DNA from: CAYIHX01 sp964363305
Lineage (GTDB): Bacteria; Bdellovibrionota; UBA1018
Length of the DNA stretch: 64,000 bases
Reading direction: 5' to 3'
Assembly: GCA_964363305.1 (NCBI GenBank)
Contig: CAYIHX010000001.1
Location: forward strand, 1 to 64,000
In this document: piece after piece, positions 1-9,296 of the stretch
Numbering within the stretch: the stretch's first letter is position 1
Layout: every line of letters starts with the position of its first letter
Made by a program: the position numbers and the translations under genes
Notes under the pieces: model-generated
Told to the model about the DNA's origin: nothing
What the model saw: only the letters and a program-made list of their open reading frames with translations
Database searches by the model: none

Positions 1-137
1 AGACGTCACGTTCTCGTGCTCGGGGTGGGGGGTCTCGGGGGATGCTGGGGCGCCGGATTGATTTTCAGATGACGTCATGTTCAAGCCGGACGCTAGCACT
101 CTTGTCGGGAACTCGCAATTCTGCTTCAATCGCTGCC

Positions 138-1796
138 ATGGCGAAATCAGTGAAATCAGAGGCTTCTCAGCGGATCACGACCAGCAGTACCGCGGAGTAC
201 TTCTCAAAAAACCTTCAACAGGTGGGGTTTTCCTCACAGGTTAAGGCGGTTTTGACCACTTTGAAGGAGGCGGTCGATAATTCACTCGACGCCTGCGAGG
301 AGGCGGGAATTCTTCCGGAAGTGCATGTTTCGGTCGAAAAGGTCGGACCTGGGTCGCTGAAAAACTCTGACCAGGTGCGTATTCGGGTGGAAGATAACGG
401 TCCGGGCATCGAGCCGGACGATATTCCGAAGGTCTTCGGCGAGTATCTGGCCTCGTCTAAATTCGGTCGCGGTCGCTGCTCCCGGGGCCAACAGGGCATC
501 GGGATTTCGGCGGCGACGACATGGGCGCAACTGACGAGCGCCTCTGGCGCGCGCGTGATCACGAAAACGAAGAACATGCGCAAGGCGCAGCGTTGCCTGG
601 TCGAAGTCGATATCCGAAATAACCGGGGCGTGCTGAAAGAGAAGGATTCCGTCGACTGGGACCGAGTCAGCGGGACCGCCGTGGAGTTTCTCATCGATGG
701 GAGAATTCAGCTCAACGGGGAGGCGGGGCTCCTGAACTACCTCACGGGTACGACCCTCGTAAATCCGCACCTGAAACTGGTCTACAAGGTGCCAGAGCTT
801 GAGCCGCATGTGATCGAGCGGGTGACCAACGAGATGCCTGCGATTCCCGAAGCCGTCGAACCGCATCCGCATACGATGAAGCTCGGCGAGTTCATCGCGC
901 ACTCGCATCTTTTCGGCCGCGTGAAGGTGGGAGCCTGGCTGAAGAAGGGCTTTTCGCGGGTCCATGAGGGGACGATCAAGGATCTCGTGAAGGTCGGCAT
1001 CAAGGCCGCGTTGTTCGAAAAGCTGGTCGACAGTGTTGGGGAAGCTGACTTCAAAGCCCTGTTCATGTCGATGCAGAACATCCAGCTCATGGCGCCTTCG
1101 ACGAAGTCCGTGCTCTCGATCGGGGAGGATGCGCTCTCGAAGAGCATCAAGCGCCTGGGCGCGGTCGATTTTTTCTCGGTCGTCTCGCGCAAGCCGACGA
1201 TTTGCGACTTTAAACCGGTGCAGGTCGAGGTGGCGATCGCGCGCCTCGAGGACCATTCGATCGAAGCGGATTCTCCGGTGCAGGTGTTGCGTTTCGCGAA
1301 TCGCGTGCCCTTGCAGTTTGACAAGGCGGCTTGCGCGATCGTGCAGGCGCTGACGTCGGTGAACTGGCGTGCCTACGGTTTGGCCCAACCCAAGGAGTCG
1401 CTGCCGCAAGGACCTTACATCATCGCCGTGTCGGTCGTCTCGCCGTTCATCAAATTCAAGAACGCCTCGAAAGAGACGATCGATGCGTCGGAAGAGCTCG
1501 TGGAGGAGATCCGCCGCGCGCTGATTCAGGCTGGGCAACGGCTCTCGAAACATATCCGGCGGGAAGACAAAGCCAACGAACTGGAAGAGAAGATCCGTCA
1601 TATCGAGCAGTTCGGGCCCATTCTCGTGGAGGGGCTCGTGCGAATCTCGAAAGCGAGCGATGCGCGGAAGAAGCGGGCGGAAGAGGGGCTGCTGAAGCTG
1701 CTCGGTCGCGACGCTCGGAGCGTCGAAGCGGAGTTGGCGAAGGCGGAGAGCTCGCTTGAGGCTCATTTGGAGAAATCCGCGGAAAAGGAAGGATAG
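138..1796 (+). CDS. top6B: DNA topoisomerase VI subunit B (GHKL ATPase)
   Basis: ATP-binding subunit of type IIB topoisomerase VI, which dimerises on ATP and gates double-strand passage with subunit A. The 552-residue product shows the GHKL signature in order: N-box EAVDNSLDAC (Asn at residue 48), DNGPGI (residues 86-91) and the glycine-rich lid RGQQGIGISAAT. The transducer segment FANRVPLQFDKAAC follows later. I start at ATG 138 because the homologous part (TSSTAEYFSKNLQQVGF) lies just after it; an in-frame ATG at 42 would add 32 unconserved-looking residues. No clear Shine-Dalgarno is visible at 138. The gene ends one base before subunit A starts, so the two are surely co-transcribed. Topo VI is typical of archaea and plants and sporadic in bacteria. 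Confidence 0.95.
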   Translation: MAKSVKSEASQRITTSSTAEYFSKNLQQVGFSSQVKAVLTTLKEAVDNSLDACEEAGILPEVHVSVEKVGPGSLKNSDQVRIRVEDNGPGIEPDDIPKVFGEYLASSKFGRGRCSRGQQGIGISAATTWAQLTSASGARVITKTKNMRKAQRCLVEVDIRNNRGVLKEKDSVDWDRVSGTAVEFLIDGRIQLNGEAGLLNYLTGTTLVNPHLKLVYKVPELEPHVIERVTNEMPAIPEAVEPHPHTMKLGEFIAHSHLFGRVKVGAWLKKGFSRVHEGTIKDLVKVGIKAALFEKLVDSVGEADFKALFMSMQNIQLMAPSTKSVLSIGEDALSKSIKRLGAVDFFSVVSRKPTICDFKPVQVEVAIARLEDHSIEADSPVQVLRFANRVPLQFDKAACAIVQALTSVNWRAYGLAQPKESLPQGPYIIAVSVVSPFIKFKNASKETIDASEELVEEIRRALIQAGQRLSKHIRREDKANELEEKIRHIEQFGPILVEGLVRISKASDARKKRAEEGLLKLLGRDARSVEAELAKAESSLEAHLEKSAEKEG

Positions 1797-1797
1797 G

Positions 1798-2964
1798 ATG
1801 ACGTCGAAACGGGTGTCGTTGAGAAGTTCTGACATTGAAATTCCACAGCTAAGCAAAGAGCTGTGCAGCCGCCTGCTCGCCGATCTGGAGAAGGCGAAAC
1901 GGCCCGTGCTTTACGCGACCAAGTGTTCGCTGGATAACGCGATGTACAACCCCAAAGTGGGGTACTTCACACCCGGCCCGAAAAAGGTGGCCACCGAGTT
2001 GAACGTCAGCTCGGTGAAGAAGATGTCGCGCGCGATTTTCATGCTCGAGATCCTGCTTCGAAACCTCGAGACCGGCGCCGTCAACACGAAACGCGAGTTG
2101 TACTATATCGCGAAAGGGTACATCAAAGGCGATCCGTCGATGAAGCCGCTGGATTTCGAGGATCAGATCGAGAGCGACTCGACGATCGACTTCATCTGCG
2201 AGATGCTCGAGATTTACCGGGAAGAGGTGAACTGCTACGCGAATGATCGCGGGGGGCAGACCTACTCGCAGCAGCTGATCGTCGAAGAGACGATGTCGGA
2301 TGGCGAGAAGGCCACGATCGATCTGTCGAAACTCGGCACGAGCCCCTTCCAGCCAAAGAACCGACCGCAGTCTCTCAAGCTCCGGGTGAGCAAAAAGGTG
2401 GATTTCTGCTTGATCGTCGAATCGGAAGGCACGGCGAACACCTTGGTCGCCAATGGCTTCACCAAGCGGCACAACTGCATCCTGCTCGGTGCCGGGGGGG
2501 TGCCTTCGAACGCCGTGCGCGGCTGGTGCAAGCTCATTCAGGATCAGCTTGCCGTTCCGCTCTACTTCTTTGGCGACTTGGATGCGTATACGATGCAGAA
2601 CATCTACCGCACGTTGAAGGCGGGCTCGGCGGCCTCTTTGATTCGGAATGAGGAGTTCTCCGCTCCCGAGGTGAGATTTCTCGGCGTGCTGCCCGAAGAT
2701 ATCAAGAAATACGATCTTTTCGACTATCCGGTGAAGGAGAACGATGCCACCGAGGGGCGCGCTTTGAAGAAAGCCTCGGATGCGCTGAAGAACGATCCGT
2801 TCTTTCAGGACAAGCGCAACAAGGGGCTGGCGCAGATTCTGCGCTGGCTACTCGAGAATAAGCGACGTTGCGAGCAGCAGTCGTACTTCACGGTCGATCC
2901 GAAAGACCCCACCATGCCGGAGAAGATCATCGTCGATAAGATTCGCAGCGGGCGGTACGTTTAG
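1798..2964 (+). CDS. top6A: DNA topoisomerase VI subunit A (Spo11-like)
   Basis: DNA-cleaving subunit of topoisomerase VI. The 388-residue product has the 5Y-CAP motif TKRELYYIAKGY with tandem tyrosines at residues 102-103, where the catalytic Tyr of the Spo11/Top6A family sits. The Toprim domain follows, with its acidic residue in IVESEG (Glu 208/210) and DLD at residues 260-262 in FFGDLDAYTMQNIY. Start ATG 1798 lies one base after the top6B stop, and GGATAGG just upstream can act as ribosome binding site. Length is normal for the family. The stop codon overlaps the stop of the opposite histidine kinase by four bases (TTAG at 2961-2964). Confidence 0.95.
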   Translation: MTSKRVSLRSSDIEIPQLSKELCSRLLADLEKAKRPVLYATKCSLDNAMYNPKVGYFTPGPKKVATELNVSSVKKMSRAIFMLEILLRNLETGAVNTKRELYYIAKGYIKGDPSMKPLDFEDQIESDSTIDFICEMLEIYREEVNCYANDRGGQTYSQQLIVEETMSDGEKATIDLSKLGTSPFQPKNRPQSLKLRVSKKVDFCLIVESEGTANTLVANGFTKRHNCILLGAGGVPSNAVRGWCKLIQDQLAVPLYFFGDLDAYTMQNIYRTLKAGSAASLIRNEEFSAPEVRFLGVLPEDIKKYDLFDYPVKENDATEGRALKKASDALKNDPFFQDKRNKGLAQILRWLLENKRRCEQQSYFTVDPKDPTMPEKIIVDKIRSGRYV

Positions 2965-4319
2965 GGGCCTGGCTCGGTCTGAAGAGGGAGCACGAGGCGA
3001 AAAGTCGTGTGGGGCGCGTCCGCGACGTGTTCGACACGGCCCGCATGTTTCTTGGCGATTCCTTGCGCGACTGAAAGTCCCAGCCCGGATCCTTTGCTCA
3101 GCTCGGGTTTCGTGCTGAAGAACGGAAGCATGATTTTTTCCCTGATCTCCGAGGGGACGCCTCGCCCGGAATCGATCACCGAAATCGCCACGTGATTGCC
3201 GTTCAGGAGCTCGCTTTCGATGCGCACCCACTTGTTCTCGAGCCCTTCGACGGCCTCGAGCGCGTTGGTCACGAGATTCAGAAGCGATTCCATCAGCTCT
3301 TTCGCGCTGCCGGAGAGGGGGAAGTCGCCTGTGGATTTTTCTTCGATCCGAATGCCCTGACCCTTCGCGGCCTCGCCAATGAGATCCAGCACTCCCGCGA
3401 CGATCTCCTGGCTGGTAACCGAACTGCTCTCGAACTGCTTGGAAGCGCCCGAAAAAATGATCAGCGAACGAACGATTCGGGACATTCGGGTGCAGAGACT
3501 CTGTATTTTGAGCAGCTCTCCTGCGAGGGGTTCGTCCAAGGGAGTCATCACATCGAGCTGTAAAAGAATCGTCGCCAAGGGGTTGTTCAACTCGTGCGCG
3601 ACGTTTCCCGCGAGCTCGCCGATGCCGCTCATCCGGGCTGCATGAACCAGTTTGCCTTCATATTCCGCGACCAGGGCGAGTCGGGCGTTTTCCATCGCGA
3701 TCTGCTCTACCGCCACGGACAAGGCGAAGGCCATGATTCCGAAAGCCAGCGCGATCGCGATCATGTTGCCGCCCACGAAAGTCGCCGGATACCGATGCAG
3801 GACCGAAAAAGAGGAAACGTTTACCGACGAGCCCAAGGTGAAGAGGAGGAAACCGACCTCCGAAGGGCTCAGGCCCTTGAATCGGTTCGAGGCGGCCTTG
3901 AAAAAAATCACGATCACGGGAGCCGCAGCCGCGACCGGAATGAAAAAGCAGAGGGCTAGCCACGGGGCTTCCATTTTCAAACCCAGGAGAGTGATCCCGA
4001 ATGCCGCCGCATCCGAGAGGAGGTACCCGCGATAGCTGAAGGAATATTTTCCGACTTGGGCGCAGAGGGAGGCCAGGATGAGCATCGAGGGTGCCACAGT
4101 GACGAAGGCCAGCAGTTGCGCATCCGGCCCGTAGGGACGCGTGGCGACCTGTCCGATGACCGCCAGCACCCCGGAAAGCCAAAAGAGCGAGAGGCGTGCG
4201 TGGAGATCTCGCCGGGTAATCAACCACATGGCCGCGCTGATGAGCAGGCTCAGGAGGGTTTGGATGCTGAACAAAATCCCGATGGCGTCTTCAACGCCGA
4301 GCTGCGATTGTGTTTCCAT
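2961..4319 (-). CDS. Membrane-bound sensor histidine kinase, orphan
   Basis: A 452-residue sensor kinase. Residues 12-205 form about six hydrophobic segments with short loops and no large periplasmic domain, suggesting sensing in the membrane. The HisKA motif GNVAHELNNPLATIL puts the phospho-acceptor at His 242. The catalytic ATPase domain carries NLVTNALEAVEG (N-box), DSGRGVPSEIREKI (G1), FFSTKPELSKGSGLGLS (F/G2 boxes). No response regulator gene adjoins it, so its partner must be encoded elsewhere. It is convergent with top6A and upstream of two beta-barrel-like genes on the same strand. Family assignment is firm; signal and target are unknown. Confidence 0.9.
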   Translation of the reverse strand: METQSQLGVEDAIGILFSIQTLLSLLISAAMWLITRRDLHARLSLFWLSGVLAVIGQVATRPYGPDAQLLAFVTVAPSMLILASLCAQVGKYSFSYRGYLLSDAAAFGITLLGLKMEAPWLALCFFIPVAAAAPVIVIFFKAASNRFKGLSPSEVGFLLFTLGSSVNVSSFSVLHRYPATFVGGNMIAIALAFGIMAFALSVAVEQIAMENARLALVAEYEGKLVHAARMSGIGELAGNVAHELNNPLATILLQLDVMTPLDEPLAGELLKIQSLCTRMSRIVRSLIIFSGASKQFESSSVTSQEIVAGVLDLIGEAAKGQGIRIEEKSTGDFPLSGSAKELMESLLNLVTNALEAVEGLENKWVRIESELLNGNHVAISVIDSGRGVPSEIREKIMLPFFSTKPELSKGSGLGLSVAQGIAKKHAGRVEHVADAPHTTFRLVLPLQTEPGP

Positions 4320-4328
4320 GTTTGAGCC

Positions 4329-4955
4329 TTACAGGTAGAACCGAAGGCCGACGGTCGCGGCAAGCATCCCGTAGGGGGCAAAGGTCAGCAGCCCTGAGGA
4401 AGTCGATGCCGTCAGTCCTGCGAACGCCACTGGGAAGTACACTTCGAAATTCAAGTCCAGCGAGCCGGTGAGGCGAAGGTCATAGCCTACCGCTGGACCA
4501 GAGTAGAGAAAGAGGCTCGTGCTCGATCTCGTCAAGGTGCTGCCACTGCTCGTGCTGAGCAGGTCGACGCCGATGCCGAGTCGCACCGAGGCGTAGAGCC
4601 CGGTGCCGGCGATGCGGCGAAACATCAGCTCCGGTCCCTGATAGGCCTGAGTGAGGAAGCTCGTTGTGGTGCCTGATCTCGAGCCGGAAAAGGCGATGAA
4701 TTCGTGAAGCCCGGCCATGAGGGTGAGATTCTGCGATCGGCTGAGGACGAGTCCGGCCCCGCCCGAAAGGGTGAGGGCTGGGCTGTTGAGCGCATTCGTA
4801 GGAAAGCTGGGGCCGACGGTCACCTGTCCGATGACTTGTCGCGCGTCGCGCGTTTCGGGTTGCGGCGTATTCTCGTCGTTCGCTCCGGCCGTGGCGGAAC
4901 AGGCGAGCGTCAGTGCGATGAGGAGGTGAGCTTTAAACGAGGAGGGAGGTTCCAT
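4329..4955 (-). CDS. Putative outer-membrane beta-barrel protein
   Basis: A 208-residue protein of unknown function. The first ~25 residues (SSFKAHLLIALTLACSATAG) look like a signal peptide. The rest is rich in alternating polar/apolar and Gly/Ser/Thr-rich stretches, and the chain ends in TVGLRFYL, with the aromatic/hydrophobic C-terminus typical of outer-membrane barrels recognised by BAM. The next gene (4974-5483) has the same length class and the same kind of C-terminus (AGLHFKL), so the two are probably distant relatives in one operon. No enzymatic motif was seen. Barrel assignment is inference from composition and C-terminus. Confidence 0.6.
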   Translation of the reverse strand: MEPPSSFKAHLLIALTLACSATAGANDENTPQPETRDARQVIGQVTVGPSFPTNALNSPALTLSGGAGLVLSRSQNLTLMAGLHEFIAFSGSRSGTTTSFLTQAYQGPELMFRRIAGTGLYASVRLGIGVDLLSTSSGSTLTRSSTSLFLYSGPAVGYDLRLTGSLDLNFEVYFPVAFAGLTASTSSGLLTFAPYGMLAATVGLRFYL

Positions 4956-4973
4956 GGCTCGATGATAGGGCTC

Positions 4974-5483
4974 CTAAAGTTTAAAGTGAAGACCAGCCGT
5001 GAAAATAAAAATCGCGAACGGCGCGGCCGACCCCGTGAGGGCGATTGGCGCGGCGAGCTCAAGGTTGAAATCGAAGGCGGCGTCGACCCGTTTTTCGTAG
5101 CTGAACGCGGGCGCCAACGCGAGATAGGGTGGGCGAGCGCTCTGGTCGGCGGCCCTTGCGCTTTCAATTCCTGCGCCCGCGCGCGCGGACAGCGAGAAGG
5201 GGGAGTCGGCGATTCGCCGCGCGGTGAATTCGATGGCTGGTAAAACGATCAGAACGCGATCCGAGGCGGCCAGCAGCATATGCGGTCCCAGGGTGAGGGC
5301 GGCGCCGGGAGCGCGGAGCAGGGCGAGGCCGACGCCGGCGGAGACGGCCAGGCTCGGCTGGGTCTGCGGCGTGGTCACTTGAGCGATGCCGACGTTCATC
5401 TGGCCAGACCAAGGGCTTTCGGTGGCGGACCAGGCCGAAAAGGGGAGGGCTATTGCGGCGGCCTGGATCGCGAGGACGAGCAT
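4974..5483 (-). CDS. Putative outer-membrane beta-barrel protein
   Basis: A 169-residue secreted protein starting MLVLAIQAAAIALPFSAWSA, a short signal peptide with an Ala-X-Ala-like cleavage region. The mature part contains repeated strands such as LRAPGAALTLGPHMLLAA and ends in FTAGLHFKL, resembling the terminal strand of an outer-membrane barrel. It lies 9 bp after the membrane-protein gene 5493-6173 and 18 bp before 4329-4955, all on one strand, so the three are likely co-transcribed. Function unknown. Confidence 0.55.
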   Translation of the reverse strand: MLVLAIQAAAIALPFSAWSATESPWSGQMNVGIAQVTTPQTQPSLAVSAGVGLALLRAPGAALTLGPHMLLAASDRVLIVLPAIEFTARRIADSPFSLSARAGAGIESARAADQSARPPYLALAPAFSYEKRVDAAFDFNLELAAPIALTGSAAPFAIFIFTAGLHFKL

Positions 5484-5492
5484 TCCGACCTC

Positions 5493-6173
5493 CTACCGAA
5501 GAATCTCCCACCACGCACGCACATCGTGGGCGAGGATGAGGACCCAGAGAATCCAGCTGTACCTGGGGAGGAGCTGCTCGAAGGCCCAGGCGCCCATGGC
5601 ATAGGTGAGAGCGATCACGAGTATTGCGGGCGAGCCATCGGCGTAGTGTTGTGCTTCGGGCGATCCGAGCAGCATGGAGAGATGGAGAGCCGTCCAGATG
5701 AGCGTGAAGCTAACGTAGGCGGGAAGGCGCTTTTTGCGCTGCCGATTCCAAACAATGACGACGGCGATTCCGAGCCAGAGCGCGAACCGCCCGTCGTCCA
5801 GCAAGACCCCCGCGAGCCAGCGCTTGGCGTCGGTGGAGAGTTCCGTCTGGCCGGCGGTGCGGGAGAGGGCGAAGGCGGCGAGGGCGGCGAATCCCCAACC
5901 GGCGAGTCTTTTCAACCGGGCCAGGACGGGGTGGTGGGTGACTCCCCACGGGGCCCGACGATCCCAGATGACCAGGGTGAGGCAGGCCAGGAGGAGGGCT
6001 TGGATCCAGGCAGTCTGTGGAGCGATCGGAGCTGGCGAGACGATGATTCCAGGCAGGGCCAAGAAGGAGAGCCAGGCGGCGATCTCGACCCAGCGCCTAC
6101 CCGCGAAGCCATAGAGCAGGAGGGCGCTGAAGAGAGCGACGAGGATCGCGGGGAGGAGGTCGAAGTAGATCAT
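5493..6173 (-). CDS. Multi-pass membrane protein of unknown function
   Basis: A 226-residue protein with about six to seven hydrophobic helices, starting directly with a membrane segment (MIYFDLLPAILVALFSALL). I prefer ATG 6173 over an upstream in-frame start at 6212 because the extra residues are polar and precede the first helix without adding a recognisable feature. I do not recognise a family; helices separated by short basic loops suggest an integral inner-membrane protein. It is first of three same-strand genes ending in two barrel-like proteins. Confidence 0.6.
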   Translation of the reverse strand: MIYFDLLPAILVALFSALLLYGFAGRRWVEIAAWLSFLALPGIIVSPAPIAPQTAWIQALLLACLTLVIWDRRAPWGVTHHPVLARLKRLAGWGFAALAAFALSRTAGQTELSTDAKRWLAGVLLDDGRFALWLGIAVVIVWNRQRKKRLPAYVSFTLIWTALHLSMLLGSPEAQHYADGSPAILVIALTYAMGAWAFEQLLPRYSWILWVLILAHDVRAWWEILR

Positions 6174-6419
6174 GATGGAGCCTACTTTCCCGGCCGAGGG
6201 CCGAGCTGTCAATGGGGCTTAGCGCGAGGGCGGGGAATCTTGGCTTCAGGGGTGGGACGGCCATGGGTAGGAAGGTCGGGTGGCGGGGCCCGTCGGTTTC
6301 GCTCAATGCGAAATCCGCGCCATTCTCGGCGGCCTTTGCCCTCCGTAGCCCTTAAGTAGTATCTAAAGTTTAAATAATAAACCCTCCGTGGTAGGGCAGA
6401 CGCCGGAGGTTCTCGCTGG

Positions 6420-7469
6420 ATGATCCCTTCCGCCCGTGTCCCCCTGTTGATCGCCATCGCGACGCTGACCTTCGGTTTTGACTTCGCCGCGTATGAGATC
6501 CAATTCCCTCCGGCCTTGCGGGCCCCCCGGGCCCGTTTCGAGATCCAGCGAGACGCCGCCGGACGCATGATTCGGCTCTCCCTGCCCGAAGGAGAGCGCA
6601 TTCAGTATCGTTTCGACGAGGGAGCGCTCGTCACACGCCACGGAATTTCACAGGGGCTGGGCCAGAGCCTGCTGCTTCCGGCCTATTACCTGAATCCCGA
6701 TCGGCTGCCGATCCGCACGGATCGCATGATGCGCGAAGTTCAGGCCGTGCGTGAACACTGGGGCTATGAAGACTACCGCGCGGAGACCGTTCCCGAGTTC
6801 GCGACCCGCGAGGGCACGCTTCCTCTTCCGGCTGAGGCTGCTCGCGGGCTCCTTCGGCAGTTCGACCTCTTGAAAACCTGCAATCCCGCCTTGGCCGCAC
6901 TCATGGGGCGCTGGCTCTCCGAGGGGCGCATTCGTTTTTCTCCGCAATTTTACGACGCGGCCGTGGTCGATGCGCGCCTCGCTGAGGAAACAACGGTGTA
7001 CTTGGCGGCCCCCTGGGTTGAGGCGCTTTCAGGGCAGGGGGACTTCACGCCGACGCTCCGCTGGATGCGCGAAGACACGGAAGAGACGCGGGAAATGAGA
7101 AAGCGCTACTTCGGCCGAGAGACGGTGACGCTTGCGGAGCTGGGAAACCCCTCGCGCACCTGGCTCATGCTGCTCGGCCTTGCGCACGAGTTCGGCCACG
7201 TGCTGCAGCACCAAACCGAGCGTTCGATGGCTGCGCGGGATCTCTATACCTACCATCTTTTTCGCGTCCTGCGGCTGATCGACGGCCAGGCGAATTTCGG
7301 AACCCCGGAGCCGGGTCTCGTCGCTGTGCGGGAGCGGCTGAATTTGGCCATGGAGATTTGGAAGCAGTACGAGGAGAGCGGCGCGACTTTCTTCGCCCTC
7401 GATCAGCTCGCGGCTTGCCCGGCGGGGCTCGGCGCGGGCTATGAACCCAGCTCTTCCCAGCGCGAATAG
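6420..7469 (+). CDS. Secreted protein with zinc-metalloprotease HExxH motif
   Basis: A 349-residue protein with an N-terminal hydrophobic stretch (RVPLLIAIATLTFGFDFAA), probably a signal peptide. In the C-terminal third, MLLGLAHEFGHVLQHQTERS contains HEFGH, a canonical HExxH zinc site in a helical context, so a metallopeptidase (gluzincin or minigluzincin type) is plausible. The third ligand was not identified. The family is not recognised beyond this motif. The 3' end overlaps the convergent uup gene by 31 bp. The 246 bp between this start and 6173 hold no other gene I can support. Confidence 0.6.
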   Translation: MIPSARVPLLIAIATLTFGFDFAAYEIQFPPALRAPRARFEIQRDAAGRMIRLSLPEGERIQYRFDEGALVTRHGISQGLGQSLLLPAYYLNPDRLPIRTDRMMREVQAVREHWGYEDYRAETVPEFATREGTLPLPAEAARGLLRQFDLLKTCNPALAALMGRWLSEGRIRFSPQFYDAAVVDARLAEETTVYLAAPWVEALSGQGDFTPTLRWMREDTEETREMRKRYFGRETVTLAELGNPSRTWLMLLGLAHEFGHVLQHQTERSMAARDLYTYHLFRVLRLIDGQANFGTPEPGLVAVRERLNLAMEIWKQYEESGATFFALDQLAACPAGLGAGYEPSSSQRE

Positions 7470-9283
7470 AGCCGTTTGATCTCGAGTTCGGCGGCCTTCA
7501 TCTCGGCGGCGATTTCGCGCATCCGGGAGGGCTTCGTTGCGGTGGCGGGAAGGGAGGCTTCCGCTGTCAGGTTCGCTAAGCGCGTCTCGGCGGTGTGAAT
7601 CGTTTCTTCCATCGTGTCGAGCTCGCGCTGCTCTTTGAAGCTGAGTTTTTTGATCTTCGCGACGGCGGGGGTGGCAATCGTCGCGCTCGAAGAACCGGGG
7701 TTTTTCGCAGCTGCAGCGGCGGCCTCTTGCTCGGCGAGGTACCATTCTTCCCACTGGGCGACGCCTTCGAAGGGAATGAGGGAACCGGCGTGTTTGGAGC
7801 CCGCGGGCGGGAAGGCGAGAATCTTCGGGCAGACTTCTTCGAGGAAGAAGCGATCGTGGGAAACGAGGATGACCGCGCCGGTGAATTCGACGAGGCACGC
7901 GCGCAGCACTTCGAGGGTGTCCATGTCGAGATCGTTCGTCGGCTCGTCGAGCACGAGCAGGTTGGCGGGTTCGAGCATCAGCTTCGCGATCAGCACTCGA
8001 CTCTGTTCGCCGCCGGAGAGCCTCCCCACCGGCATTTCCATCTGCTCGGAGCGGAAGAGAAATCGATCGAGGTAGCTGCGAATGTGGACGCGGCTGCCGC
8101 GGTAGTCGACGAATTCGCCCACGGGCGCAAGCGTCTTCACCAGGGTTTGCTGCGGGTCGAGCGCGTCCCGGTTCTGTTGAAAATAGGCCACCTGCAGCGA
8201 GTCGGCCCGCTTCACGGTTCCGTGATCGGGCTGCTCTTCACCGAGCAGGCAGCGGATGAGGGTGGATTTTCCGCAGCCGTTGGCGCCGATCAGACCGAGG
8301 CGGGTGCCGGGACCGAGAATGAGGTTGATGTCTTCGAACAGCTTGTTCTTGCCGTAAGTCTTGCCGAGATCCCGAGCTTCAATCAGTTTTTTCGGCTGCT
8401 TCTCCGCCGATTGGAAATCAATGCGCGCTTTTTTCTGTTGATTGCGGAAGGCCAGTTCGGCTACCTCGTCGCCCAATACGCCGGCGCGGTCGATGCGTGC
8501 TTTCTGTTTAGTGGTGCGGGCCTTGGCGCCTTGGCGTAGCCACTCAGTTTCGCGGCGAAGCGTGTTGCGCAGATGTACTTCGCGGCTAGCTTGAGCGGCG
8601 AGCACCGACTCCCTTGTTTCGAGGTACATCGCGTAGTCGCCTTCAACACTGAGCATTCCGCCCGCATGGCGACGGTCGAGCTCGATGATCCGGTTGGCGA
8701 TGCGCTGGAGGAAGAGACGATCGTGGGTGATGGTGAGGGTCGCGAAACGAGCGGAGGCCAGAAATTCCTCGAGCCAGAGCACGGCGTCGACATCGAGATG
8801 ATTGGTCGGCTCGTCGAGCAGCAGCAGATCGGGGTCGCGGGCTAGTTCGCGCGCCAAGGCGACTCGTTTTTTCCATCCGCCGGAAAGAGTTTTGACCGGG
8901 CTTTGAGCGCCTTCAGGCAGTTGGTCGAGTCCGAGCCGGGAAATGAGCTCGTAGGCTTTGCCCACGGTGTCCCAGGGAAGCTCTTCCGCCGGCTCTTTGA
9001 ATTTGCCGAGACCGTCGACGATATTTTCGAGCACCGAGGCATTCATGCGCAGCTGCGGGACCTGCTCGAGAAAACCGATGCGCAGGCCCTTTCGGCGGGA
9101 GACGTTCCCCTCGTCCGTATTTTCTTGGCCTGCGATGATTTTCAGGAGGGTGGACTTTCCCGCGCCGTTCGGGCCGATCAGGCCGATGCGTTCTCCTTCG
9201 TTGATGGAAAAAGAGAGGGCGTCGAAGAGCGGACGCGAGGCGAAGGATTTCTTGAGTTCGTGAGCGGTGAGTAAAATAGCCAA
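7439..9283 (-). CDS. uup: ABC-F family ATPase, Uup type
   Basis: A soluble twin-ATPase ABC-F protein of 614 residues, without membrane segments. Domain 1 has Walker A GLIGPNGAGKSTLLKI, signature LSGGWKKRVALAREL and Walker B LLLLDEPTNHLDVDA. Domain 2 has Walker A GLIGANGCGKSTLIR, signature LSGGEQSRVLIAKLM and Walker B LLVLDEPTNDLDMDT. A charged coiled-coil C-terminal tail (KIKKLSFKEQRELDTMEETIHTAE) marks the Uup branch, which acts on ribosomes or branched DNA. It is last in the FKBP-histone-globin-uup operon, 13 bp after the globin gene. Confidence 0.9.
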   Translation of the reverse strand: MAILLTAHELKKSFASRPLFDALSFSINEGERIGLIGPNGAGKSTLLKIIAGQENTDEGNVSRRKGLRIGFLEQVPQLRMNASVLENIVDGLGKFKEPAEELPWDTVGKAYELISRLGLDQLPEGAQSPVKTLSGGWKKRVALARELARDPDLLLLDEPTNHLDVDAVLWLEEFLASARFATLTITHDRLFLQRIANRIIELDRRHAGGMLSVEGDYAMYLETRESVLAAQASREVHLRNTLRRETEWLRQGAKARTTKQKARIDRAGVLGDEVAELAFRNQQKKARIDFQSAEKQPKKLIEARDLGKTYGKNKLFEDINLILGPGTRLGLIGANGCGKSTLIRCLLGEEQPDHGTVKRADSLQVAYFQQNRDALDPQQTLVKTLAPVGEFVDYRGSRVHIRSYLDRFLFRSEQMEMPVGRLSGGEQSRVLIAKLMLEPANLLVLDEPTNDLDMDTLEVLRACLVEFTGAVILVSHDRFFLEEVCPKILAFPPAGSKHAGSLIPFEGVAQWEEWYLAEQEAAAAAAKNPGSSSATIATPAVAKIKKLSFKEQRELDTMEETIHTAETRLANLTAEASLPATATKPSRMREIAAEMKAAELEIKRLYSRWEELGS

Positions 9284-9296
9284 GGTGAGGAACCTC

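Noticed and set aside
282..1856. Long minus-strand frame (524 residues) opposite top6B
   Set aside because: High-GC antisense open frame; the plus strand carries clear Topo VI motifs and the minus product is Arg/His/Leu-rich without features.
5280..6359. 359-residue plus-strand frame rich in Gly/Glu/Arg
   Set aside because: Antisense to two genes with signal peptides or membrane helices; its composition is typical of a shadow frame.
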